Positions 1 through 6,429 of a stretch of DNA of 9,926 bases are shown piece after piece. The stretch covers positions 1 to 9,926 of the forward strand of contig CAJUTE010000072.1 of NCBI GenBank assembly GCA_910589555.1, in the 5' to 3' direction. The notes under the pieces were generated by a model. The model saw only the letters and a program-made list of their open reading frames with translations, was not told the DNA's origin and did no database searches. Both the position numbers and the translations under genes were made by a program. Source of the DNA: an uncultured Muribaculum sp. GTDB lineage: Bacteria > Bacteroidota > Bacteroidia > Bacteroidales > Muribaculaceae. How positions within the stretch are numbered: the stretch's first letter is position 1; every line of letters starts with the position of its first letter.

Positions 1-228
1 AAGACTGCTTGAAATTGGTCCTTTAATCAATGTGCACAGACCACCAACACGAAGCTGCCGTCGTTGCCGGCGGGGATCCCGTATTCATACACGTTTATTG
101 AAAACGTAAAAAAAACTATTGGTGTCCGGTAAAAATATTGACAGTCAGCGTATCTTTCATCTATACAATGAATTACCTGTATTTTTATGAGCATGGACTT
201 ATCGCCGTGCAACGGCAAAATAATTTAA
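1..228. other. left-end stretch with no supported gene
   Basis: I see no convincing gene here. An open frame of 63 codons on the minus strand (27-218) has no recognisable motif, no promoter and no good start context, so I treat it as chance. A frame open from the window edge to about 107 on the plus strand could be the tail of a gene outside the window, but its predicted peptide is arginine-rich and unfamiliar. A short hairpin (GCCG, 5-base loop, CGGC) sits at 204-216. Confidence 0.4.
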
Positions 229-262
229 GCACCGCCACGAGGCGATAGCCGAGGTGCGGTGT
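229..262. repeat. GC-rich imperfect palindrome
   Basis: An inverted repeat pairs CACCGC (230-235) with GCGGTG (256-261), extendable by one G-T wobble pair. Inside it, GGC and GCC flank a GATA loop. It lies in non-coding DNA and is not followed by a T tract on either strand, so it does not look like a simple terminator. It may belong with the hairpin cluster about 75 bases further right. I cannot tell from one copy whether it is a dispersed repeat or part of a structured RNA. Confidence 0.4.
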
Positions 263-337
263 AAGGTGCGCTAATGAATGGGCATCGAAGATGTCCACCA
301 ATCAACATCGTATAGCCTACAATCCTTCAACAAACTC

Positions 338-430
338 GCCCCGTTCGGGGCTCGTGGTAGGGTGTGCCGTCCCAGCCCCCGACTTCGCTTGCTCAGTCGG
401 GGATAGTGACGGACCCGTGCCTCGCGGCAC
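338..430. repeat. cluster of three GC hairpins, possible REP-like element or structured RNA
   Basis: Three hairpins sit within about 90 bases. The first is GCCCC/GGGGC with loop GTTC (338-351). The second is an 8-bp perfect stem, CCCCGACT (377-384) with AGTCGGGG (395-402), enclosed by an outer 5-bp stem CCGTC (367-371) with GACGG (408-412). The third is GTGCC/GGCAC with a 4-base loop (417-430). The GC content is well above the AT-rich flanks, and no reading frame fits. The arrangement suggests a repetitive extragenic palindrome or a small structured RNA. No promoter or T tract identifies a transcript or a strand. Confidence 0.4.
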
Positions 431-487
431 TTAGCTCGATCCATCCTGATTTATTACCCAATTATTATCTAATTTTATCGGACAGCA

Positions 488-538
488 ATAAAAAAACATT
501 GGCAATCATCGAACAATAACGATGATTGCCAATGTTTT
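488..538 (-). terminator. strong intrinsic terminator downstream of tRNA-Thr
   Basis: A perfect 19-bp inverted repeat pairs 493-511 with 520-538 around an 8-base loop (512-519). Read on the minus strand, the stem is followed by a run of T residues (complement of the A run at about 490-496), the form of a Rho-independent terminator. It lies about 10 bases past the 3' end of the tRNA gene. No terminator is visible between the lipoprotein gene and the tRNA, so it probably ends that upstream transcript as well. In the plus direction only four T residues follow, so termination that way would be weaker. Confidence 0.85.
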
Positions 539-547
539 ATCTGTGGG

Positions 548-620
548 AGCCACAAAGGGGGGTCGAACCCCTGACCTTTTCGTTACGAATGAAATGCTCT
601 ACCGACTGAGCTATTGTGGC
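548..620 (-). tRNA. tRNA-Thr (anticodon CGT)
   Basis: The reverse strand folds into a full 73-nt cloverleaf. It has a perfect 7-bp acceptor stem (GCCACAA with TTGTGGC), a 4-bp D stem (GCTC/GAGC), an anticodon loop TTCGTAA, a 5-base variable region and a perfect 5-bp T stem (AGGGG/CCCCT) with loop TTCGACC. The anticodon CGT (plus positions 585-587) reads the threonine codon ACG. The anticodon stem TTTCA/CGAAA is weak: three A-U pairs, one C-G pair and an A31-C39 mismatch. CCA is not encoded (the genome continues TCCCAC), so the tail must be added after transcription. It lies 34 bases after the DUF4270 gene and is followed by a strong terminator. Confidence 0.93.
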
Positions 621-633
621 TTATTTGCGGGTG

Positions 634-664
634 CAAATATAGTAATTATTTTGCTTACGGCAAA
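634..664 (-). promoter_or_regulatory. Bacteroidota-type promoter for tRNA-Thr
   Basis: On the minus strand TATATTTG (634-641) matches the Bacteroidota -7 box TAnnTTTG exactly. A TTTG (661-664) lies 19 bp upstream as the -33 box. The predicted start of transcription is a few bases before the tRNA 5' end at 620. The -33 box overlaps the last codons of the lipoprotein gene, so the tRNA can be transcribed independently of it. Confidence 0.6.
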
Positions 665-2037
665 GTTTGACGGCTAAATGTAAGGGTTATTTTAGCATCA
701 TCAAAATTCAGTTGCGCCATAGCCGGTGAGCCGGTGTAGGGGACAATTGCGAGGATTATGGTCTGCGTTTGTCCGTAGTATCCGGTATAAGTTTCAGTCA
801 TTAACGACACCGGAGTAAGCACAAATTCCGCATCAGCTTCAGTCAGAGTCTCTTTTGCGCTCATTTCAAGGAAATATTGGCGCATGGATGAGAAGTCATA
901 ACACTTGTTGTCTGAGTCGTAGGATGCGTAAAATGAATTTATGTCATCGTTGATCTGCTGCTTTGCAAAAAACTCATCCTTCTTGTCCTTGCGGATCAAT
1001 AGAAGATATTTGGGCGGTTCTATGCCATACTTGTTGGTGATCTCTTCAACCGGCACCTTGAAGTCCATCGAGTTGATGATGCTGAAAGTGTTGGGACGGT
1101 TGCGGTATTTTTCAACCATTTGCTGAATAGGCAATTTTACCTCCACGTCATATCCGATTGGTGCCATCACCACAGGTTTGCTCTGGGCAAGACCGGCAAG
1201 ATCATTGCTTATCGAGAGCTTGAAATTATTGTTGTTGATCACCTCCGGAGTCACTGACAGGAATATCTGTGAGCCGGGTATGATGGTGTCAATCTCATCA
1301 TATTTCAAGTGGCGTGAGTAGTACATATACATCGAGGTCGAGTAAAATGTCATCACGCGTCCTGATCCGAAACTGTTCTTTACATATATTCCGGGAAACC
1401 ATTCGGCAAATTTCTGCGGATCATTCCAGATGAGCGGGTCATTCTGATATTTGTCCCAGAATTCATGGGCGAGTGACATGGGCATATCAACTTCCACCAC
1501 TCTCACTGCCGTGTCAGGGTGTGTATAGGCGCTTTGTAGCTTTGCGGGGAGTCCCAGTACTGACGCCGTGTAGACTGTCGAGCCGAGAAGGTCGCCGGGT
1601 GAATAACTTGTCGACGGATCGAAATTGCTGTATATCGGCGATTGGAGCTGCTTGTCGAGACGATATACCTCAAGACCCATAGGGGCGAGAGTGTCGCCCA
1701 CGCAATCTCCGTATTTCATGAACATTCGCAGTTTTATAGAGTCGATTGATTCTATGGTGATGCCGAATGTGTCCAATGCCACTGCAGGCATGAACTGGGT
1801 GATGAAATCGCTGGAGAAATTACCGAAACCTTTGGCATCGATCTTTCCGAGTATCTGGCTCTCTGTGCGTGATTGGATAACCGGATTAGTGACTGAAAAA
1901 CCTGAAACGGTAAATGATGAATCAATGAGCACTTCAAGATTGTCCTCTATGATTGATGATCCGATTTCGGTCGACTCTTCACAGGCTATCAGCGATGCGC
2001 CGATAAGAGCTGCCGGAATCCATCTGTTGAGCTTCAT
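655..2037 (-). CDS. DUF4270 family lipoprotein
   Basis: The 460-residue product begins with a short basic N-terminus, a hydrophobic stretch and a lipobox (L-I-A-C, Cys19), so it should be exported, cleaved and lipidated. Two glutamates follow the cysteine at once; acidic residues near this position can favour surface display in Bacteroidota, though here that is inference. I assign DUF4270 from overall resemblance: the N-terminal part around residues 60-85 (an LGK...FGNFSSDFITQF region), a largely beta-rich body, and its place directly after a short glycogen-synthase-like gene, a pairing I recall from Bacteroidales. The family has no established biochemical function. The start lies 15 bases after the upstream stop codon, so the two genes are probably one transcript. 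No Shine-Dalgarno sequence is visible. The gene appears intact. Confidence 0.82.
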   Translation of the reverse strand: MKLNRWIPAALIGASLIACEESTEIGSSIIEDNLEVLIDSSFTVSGFSVTNPVIQSRTESQILGKIDAKGFGNFSSDFITQFMPAVALDTFGITIESIDSIKLRMFMKYGDCVGDTLAPMGLEVYRLDKQLQSPIYSNFDPSTSYSPGDLLGSTVYTASVLGLPAKLQSAYTHPDTAVRVVEVDMPMSLAHEFWDKYQNDPLIWNDPQKFAEWFPGIYVKNSFGSGRVMTFYSTSMYMYYSRHLKYDEIDTIIPGSQIFLSVTPEVINNNNFKLSISNDLAGLAQSKPVVMAPIGYDVEVKLPIQQMVEKYRNRPNTFSIINSMDFKVPVEEITNKYGIEPPKYLLLIRKDKKDEFFAKQQINDDINSFYASYDSDNKCYDFSSMRQYFLEMSAKETLTEADAEFVLTPVSLMTETYTGYYGQTQTIILAIVPYTGSPAMAQLNFDDAKITLTFSRQTLP

Positions 2038-2052
2038 TTGTAGTCGGTTAGG

Positions 2053-2862
2053 TTATAGTGATTTATAAAATTCCGCGTATTTTTCTACGTAGTCGGTGTC
2101 ACCGGGATAGGGCAGGAACGGTTTTCCCGATGCCTTGATGTAGTCAAGGACTTCCTGTGGGATCTCGGGCGATGACTGTGCCACTGCGTCGGAATGATCT
2201 ATTGCAAGCTTATGAAGGCTTATTATGTCCACCGGTTTGTCGCCAAGAGCTGCGATATCGCTGTCGGAGAACCCGTCAAGCTTAAGCTTCTCTTGCAGAC
2301 GTGGATCAAGGGTGCCGTCAAATTTGCTGTCGAATACGGAATATACGATTTTTGAATTGGCGAATGACGGATCATCGGCATAGGCGCACTTGAGATAAAG
2401 CGGAGCCATTGCCGACACCCAGCCTGAACAGTGGATGAGAGTCGGATCCCATCTCAGTTTCTTGACTGTTTCCACAACGCCGCGTGCATAAAACATGATG
2501 CGTTCGTCATTGTCGTCGGGGGTGAGTGTCAGTTCAAGTTCTTTTGCCGACTGGCCGCGGAGGAAATAGTCCTCGTTGTCAATGAAGTAAACTTGCATAC
2601 GCGACGGTTGCAAGGTGGCTACCTTGATAATCAGCGGGTGGTCGGTGTCATCAATGACAATGTTGAGTCCTGAGAGCCTTATGACTTCATGGAGTTGATT
2701 GCGGCGTTCTTTAATTGAACCGTATTTCGGCATAAATGTGCGCACCTCACTGCCATGTTCTTGAATGCCTTGCGGAAGCTTTTGGCTTAATTCTGACATC
2801 TGAGTTGCCGGAAGATAAGGCGTGATTTCCTGCGAAATATAAAGGACTTTGTTGATATCCAT
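2053..2862 (-). CDS. glycogen/starch synthase-like protein, GT5 N-terminal domain only
   Basis: The 269-residue product matches the N-terminal, starch-synthase catalytic half of GT5 glycogen synthases: KVLYISQE at 5-12, NDERIMFYARGVVE around 118-131, and IHCSGWVSA at 143-151, the counterpart of the canonical HxHDWHT region. Normal GlgA is near 480 residues with a second GT-B domain, which is missing here; the gene ends cleanly at a stop codon. The KTGGL motif that binds ADP-glucose, expected around residues 15-20, is replaced by an unrelated sequence, and the active-site histidine region reads C-S-G-W. Half-length versions like this are usual in Bacteroidales, so it is probably not a recent truncation. 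Catalysis of ADP-glucose transfer to glycogen looks doubtful. It is probably the first gene of a transcript with the DUF4270 lipoprotein gene. Confidence 0.8.
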   Translation of the reverse strand: MDINKVLYISQEITPYLPATQMSELSQKLPQGIQEHGSEVRTFMPKYGSIKERRNQLHEVIRLSGLNIVIDDTDHPLIIKVATLQPSRMQVYFIDNEDYFLRGQSAKELELTLTPDDNDERIMFYARGVVETVKKLRWDPTLIHCSGWVSAMAPLYLKCAYADDPSFANSKIVYSVFDSKFDGTLDPRLQEKLKLDGFSDSDIAALGDKPVDIISLHKLAIDHSDAVAQSSPEIPQEVLDYIKASGKPFLPYPGDTDYVEKYAEFYKSL

Positions 2863-2899
2863 CTATTCGAGATTAACTAGTTATAATAGTATGTTTCGG

Positions 2900-2930
2900 C
2901 AAAGTTACGAAAAAAAAACGGAATAACCAT
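2900..2930 (-). promoter_or_regulatory. putative promoter of the glgA-like/DUF4270 transcript
   Basis: On the minus strand TAACTTTG (2900-2907) matches the -7 box TAnnTTTG exactly, giving a leader of about 30 nt before the start codon. The -33 position, 19 bp upstream, reads ATGG, a poor match to TTTG. The call rests mainly on the -7 box and its location. Confidence 0.45.
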
Positions 2931-3134
2931 ATTTCGTGTGATATGCCGAGGATTAAAATTGTATAAAGTGGTGAAATTGTCAATGTAATGAGTGGCTTTG
3001 TCGATTTTATGGATTGTGAAAAATCATCACGGAGTCCTGTTTTGAACCGTTCCCAAGCCGGAATCGAGTCGAAGTCGATGCTTTTGATATCAAAAAATTA
3101 AAGGGAAACCCGATGAAATAAGCGAATTTTGGAG

Positions 3135-3142
3135 TATCTTTG
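3135..3142 (+). promoter_or_regulatory. putative -7 box of the mazG operon promoter
   Basis: TATCTTTG matches TAnnTTTG exactly and lies 20 bases before the mazG start codon, implying a very short leader. The -33 region around 3111-3115 is only a weak match (ATG in place of TTTG). Confidence 0.45.
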
Positions 3143-3162
3143 CGTAAAATAAACCGATTTTC

Positions 3163-3981
3163 ATGAAGCGTTCATTGACGGAAAAGACCGAAGCTATCGG
3201 GCGGGTCATTAAAACATTGGATATATTGAGGACCGAATGTCCTTGGGACCGTAAACAGACTAATGAATCTTTGCGGTCCAATACCATTGAGGAGACTTAT
3301 GAATTATGTGATGCTCTGCTTGCCGGAGATAATGAGAATATCAGTAAGGAGCTTGGCGATGTGCTGCTCCACGTGTTGTTCTATGCCAAGATAGGTGAGG
3401 AGAAGGACGCGTTTGACATTGCCGATGTCGCCGATAAATTGAATAATAAATTGATATTCAGGCACCCTCACGTGTTTGGCGACACTAATGTGGAAAATTC
3501 TTCTCAGGTTGAGCATAATTGGGAGCAGATTAAACTTAAAGAAAAAGGGGGTAATCGCACTGTCCTTGCCGGTGTTCCGGCGTCGCTGCCCGCTATGATA
3601 AAAGCTTTCAGGGTGCAGGAAAAAGCCGCCAACGCCGGTTTCGACTGGGAAGAGCCTCGCCAGGTGTGGGACAAGGTCAAGGAAGAGTTTGCCGAAGTGG
3701 AGGCTGAGATGGACTCGATGGACCATGAAAGAATGGAAGCTGAGTTCGGCGACCTGTTTTTCAGCCTCATTAATGCGGCTCGTCTTTATAAGATAAATCC
3801 GGAAAATGCCTTGGAGAAAACCAACCGCAAGTTCATCTCTCGCTTCAATTATGTCGAAGAGCGCATAACGAAGTCGGGCAAAAACATCAAGGAGGCGTCT
3901 CTTGAAGAGATGGACTCCCTGTGGAATGAAGCAAAAACATTGGAATCCAAATCATCAGAACATGAAAGAGAAACAGAATAA
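3163..3981 (+). CDS. mazG: nucleoside triphosphate pyrophosphohydrolase MazG
   Basis: MazG hydrolyses NTPs and dNTPs to the monophosphate and pyrophosphate, clearing aberrant nucleotides; in E. coli it also affects ppGpp levels. The 272-residue length is close to E. coli MazG (about 263). Two MazG repeats are visible. The first carries CPWDRKQT (26-33), the metal-binding E43-E44-x2-E47 helix (IEETYEL) and E63-x2-D66 (KELGD). The motif HPHVFGD follows near residue 100. The second repeat lies around 165-205 (EEFAEVEAE and EAEFGDLFF). This ATG is preceded by a promoter-like box and fits the usual family N-terminus; no Shine-Dalgarno sequence is seen. The last 20 bases overlap the next gene, and mazG heads a five-gene plus-strand operon with topB and a Nudix hydrolase. 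Confidence 0.95.
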   Translation: MKRSLTEKTEAIGRVIKTLDILRTECPWDRKQTNESLRSNTIEETYELCDALLAGDNENISKELGDVLLHVLFYAKIGEEKDAFDIADVADKLNNKLIFRHPHVFGDTNVENSSQVEHNWEQIKLKEKGGNRTVLAGVPASLPAMIKAFRVQEKAANAGFDWEEPRQVWDKVKEEFAEVEAEMDSMDHERMEAEFGDLFFSLINAARLYKINPENALEKTNRKFISRFNYVEERITKSGKNIKEASLEEMDSLWNEAKTLESKSSEHERETE

Positions 3982-4381
3982 TCGCAGAGGCTTGATATTC
4001 GTGTTTGCCATACTGTTTCTTATAATTGCAGTTTCGGTGGCAAATGCACGTGTCGAACGTAATTATAAAAATACGGCGGCAGAGCATATAAATATGGTTA
4101 TAGACAGCATCGATTTCCGTGACGATCTCACCCGTGTCTACGCTCGCATGATAGGCAGGCCTCACACTTCGCAGAAGATTGAGCGGGTGGAAATGCGTGT
4201 CGCTGCCGACCGATTTGAGGCTACCGACATTGACGGCGTGGATTTCAAACGCTGGTTTCAATGGGAGGATGACGGCGTGATTCCTGTGGAGATTGATTTT
4301 AAAGCGATGGCTCCGGTTAAGTCGGGAACTCTTATCGTTGAAACTGCCAGAGGCGTTGATTCGATTAATTTCACCCTCTAA
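3962..4381 (+). CDS. small exported or membrane-anchored protein of unknown function
   Basis: I do not recognise this 139-residue protein. It starts with a basic segment (KEKQNNRR), then one hydrophobic stretch (about residues 10-28) ending in Ala-Asn-Ala, which could be a signal-peptidase site or an uncleaved anchor. The rest is soluble and alternates charged and hydrophobic residues, with a W-F-Q-W-E-D-D-G segment near residue 101 and beta-like strands to the end. There is no lipobox cysteine. A longer frame opens at 3902, but I prefer the ATG at 3962: it puts the basic-hydrophobic segment at the N-terminus and reduces overlap with mazG to 20 bases, consistent with translational coupling. 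The stop is 11 bases before topB. Its envelope location contrasts with its cytosolic neighbours. Confidence 0.75.
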   Translation: MKEKQNNRRGLIFVFAILFLIIAVSVANARVERNYKNTAAEHINMVIDSIDFRDDLTRVYARMIGRPHTSQKIERVEMRVAADRFEATDIDGVDFKRWFQWEDDGVIPVEIDFKAMAPVKSGTLIVETARGVDSINFTL

Positions 4382-4392
4382 ACATCGCTGAA

Positions 4393-6429
4393 TTGAAACT
4401 TTGCATTACCGAGAAACCGAGCGTCGCAAAGGATATTGCGTCGATTCTTGGCGCGTCGAAGCGTTGCGACGGCTACTACGAGGGTCCGGGTTACCGTGTG
4501 ACTTGGACTTTCGGGCATCTTTGCACGCTTAAGGAGCCTGCCGATTATACCGAACTATGGAAAAGGTGGTCATTGGGATCTTTGCCCATGATTCCGCCGC
4601 GATTTGGCATAAAGGTTATTGCCGACAAGGGCATCGAAAAGCAGTTCAACATCATTAAGACTCTTATAGGAGAGGCCGATGAGGTGATAAACTGTGGTGA
4701 TGCCGGGCAGGAGGGTGAACTGATTCAGCGATGGGTGATGCAGAAAGCCGACACGCATTGCCCGGTGAAGCGACTGTGGATAAGTTCGCTTACCGATGAG
4801 TCGATAAAGGAGGGATTCAAGGAACTTAAGCCTCAGGCTGACTATGACTCGCTGTATTATGCAGGATTGTCACGAGCCATAGGCGACTGGATTCTTGGCA
4901 TGAATGCCACAAGGCTCTATTCGCTTAAATACTCATCTCCGGGCAATGTCCTTTCAATAGGGCGCGTGCAGACTCCGACTCTGGCTCTTATCGTGCAGCG
5001 CCACCATGAGATTGCCAACTTCAAGCCCGAAGACTATTGGGAGCTCAAGACCCTTTACCGCAATGTGACGTTCAATGCCACTTCCGGACGTTTTTCATCG
5101 GAAGAGGATGCGTCGGCGGCGCTTGAACTCATCAAGGGGAAGCCAATGGTCATAACCGATGTGTCGGAAAAGAAAGGGAGAGAGGCGCCACCGCGGTTGT
5201 TTGACCTTACATCGCTTCAGGTGGAGTGCAATAAAAAGTGGGGATGGACCGCCGACGACACGTTGCGTCTTATCCAGTCGCTGTACGAGAAGAAAGTCAC
5301 TACCTATCCTCGTGTCGACACTACCTATCTCAGCGATGACATATACCCTAAGGTGCCCGTGATCCTTAAGCAGATGACACCCTATGCTCAGCTCACCGCG
5401 AGTCTGCTCTCAGGCAAACTGCCCAAGTCGAAAAAGGTGTTTGACAACAGTAAGGTGACCGATCACCATGCCATAATCCCCACAGGACAGTCTCCGTCGG
5501 GGCTTGTGGGCGATGAAAGGAAGATGTATCATTTGATAGCATTGCGTTTCATTGGAGCTTTTTATCCTGATTGTGTGTTTCAGTCGACCACTGTGTTGGG
5601 CGATGTTGACAAAGTAGGATTCAAAGCCTCCGGAAAGGTGATTGTGGAACCGGGATGGCGTTCGATATATGCCGACAAGGACAGCTCTGATGAAAATTCA
5701 GAAGATGGCATTCTGCCGCCTTTCACGGTTGGAGAGTCAGGACCTCATGAGCCATCATTGCTGAAAAAGCAGACTCAGCCTCCGAAACTCTACACCGAGG
5801 GTACGCTGCTCAGGGCAATGGAGTCGGCGGGAAAAACTGTTGACGACGAAGAACTGCGTGAGGCGATGAAAGAGAACGGCATCGGTCGTCCATCTACCCG
5901 AGCGGCTATCATAGAGACGCTTTTCAAGCGTAAATACATATATAGGGATAAGAAGAACATCCGTGCGTCACAAGCAGGAATCGATCTTATCGCGATAATC
6001 AACGAGGAGCTTTTGAAGAGCGCCAAGCTCACCGGTATATGGGAAAACAAGCTGCGCAGAATCGAGCGCGGCGAGTTTTCGGCAGCTGAATTTATCTCAG
6101 AACTTAAGGAGCTGATGGGCGCCATCGTGATCAATGTGCTGAGCGATAATTCGGCGCGCCACATCAAAGTGGAGCAGAAGACCGAGGCTGCACCGAAGGC
6201 TGAGAAAGCGGATAAGGTCAAGAAACCTCGTGCTCCGCGAGTGCGTAAGCTGGAAGATGTAAAGTGTCCGGTGTGTGGAAAAGGGCATATCCTTAAGGGA
6301 AATGCGGCTTATGGATGCAGTTGTTTCCGCGACGGATGCTCCTTCCGGATAGATTTCTCGGAGTGTGGCAGTGACCTCACTCCGGCAAAAGTAGCTAACT
6401 TCATAAAGAAAAAATATGGCGGTCAATGA
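4393..6429 (+). CDS. topB: DNA topoisomerase III (type IA), TTG start
   Basis: Type IA topoisomerases cut one DNA strand through a 5'-phosphotyrosine and help decatenate replicating and recombining DNA. The 678-residue protein opens with the toprim domain: KLCITEKPSVA, with Glu7 in the expected place, and GDAGQEGE at 102-109, giving Asp103 and Glu107. The E. coli Asp105 equivalent is Gly. The core carries SIGRVQTPT (188-195) and the active-site segment TTYPRVDT with Tyr305 as the likely nucleophile. A conserved GIGRPSTRA motif lies in the C-terminal half. The tail has a Lys/Pro/Ala-rich linker followed by a Cys cluster (C625, C628, C642, C644, C649), probably a zinc-binding DNA-contact domain. 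Translation must begin at TTG 4393: no in-frame ATG occurs between the upstream stop codon (4366-4368) and the conserved N-terminus. Confidence 0.95.
   Translation: MKLCITEKPSVAKDIASILGASKRCDGYYEGPGYRVTWTFGHLCTLKEPADYTELWKRWSLGSLPMIPPRFGIKVIADKGIEKQFNIIKTLIGEADEVINCGDAGQEGELIQRWVMQKADTHCPVKRLWISSLTDESIKEGFKELKPQADYDSLYYAGLSRAIGDWILGMNATRLYSLKYSSPGNVLSIGRVQTPTLALIVQRHHEIANFKPEDYWELKTLYRNVTFNATSGRFSSEEDASAALELIKGKPMVITDVSEKKGREAPPRLFDLTSLQVECNKKWGWTADDTLRLIQSLYEKKVTTYPRVDTTYLSDDIYPKVPVILKQMTPYAQLTASLLSGKLPKSKKVFDNSKVTDHHAIIPTGQSPSGLVGDERKMYHLIALRFIGAFYPDCVFQSTTVLGDVDKVGFKASGKVIVEPGWRSIYADKDSSDENSEDGILPPFTVGESGPHEPSLLKKQTQPPKLYTEGTLLRAMESAGKTVDDEELREAMKENGIGRPSTRAAIIETLFKRKYIYRDKKNIRASQAGIDLIAIINEELLKSAKLTGIWENKLRRIERGEFSAAEFISELKELMGAIVINVLSDNSARHIKVEQKTEAAPKAEKADKVKKPRAPRVRKLEDVKCPVCGKGHILKGNAAYGCSCFRDGCSFRIDFSECGSDLTPAKVANFIKKKYGGQ

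Larger units (their letters stand above)
2863..3162. other. divergent intergenic region between glgA-like gene and mazG
   Basis: This 300-base AT-rich spacer separates two divergent transcripts and holds a promoter at each end. The middle (about 2941-3100) has no gene I can support. A 30-codon frame at 3009-3101 (plus strand) has no recognisable product or initiation signal. I see no long hairpin or repeat. Confidence 0.6.

Noticed and set aside
138..167. TTGACA, 18-bp spacer, TATACA resembling an E. coli sigma-70 promoter
   Set aside because: The other promoters here follow the Bacteroidota TTTG/TAnnTTTG pattern, and no gene follows; likely chance.
27..218. Minus-strand frame of 63 codons
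   Set aside because: No motif, no promoter or plausible initiation region, and composition unlike the real genes nearby.
1625..2068. 147-codon plus-strand frame antisense to the DUF4270 gene
   Set aside because: It lies wholly opposite a well-supported lipoprotein gene and has no recognisable protein features.
3009..3101. 30-codon frame in the spacer before mazG
   Set aside because: Short, no recognisable product, no Shine-Dalgarno sequence and no conservation evidence available.
3304..3726. 140-codon minus-strand frame inside mazG
   Set aside because: Antisense shadow of a gene with both MazG motifs intact.
3902..3961. Upstream extension of the small membrane protein to the ATG at 3902
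   Set aside because: It would add 20 polar residues before the basic-hydrophobic anchor and lengthen the overlap with mazG to 80 bases; the ATG at 3962 fits better.
5790..6221. 143-codon minus-strand frame inside topB
   Set aside because: Ser/Ala-rich antisense shadow of conserved topoisomerase sequence.
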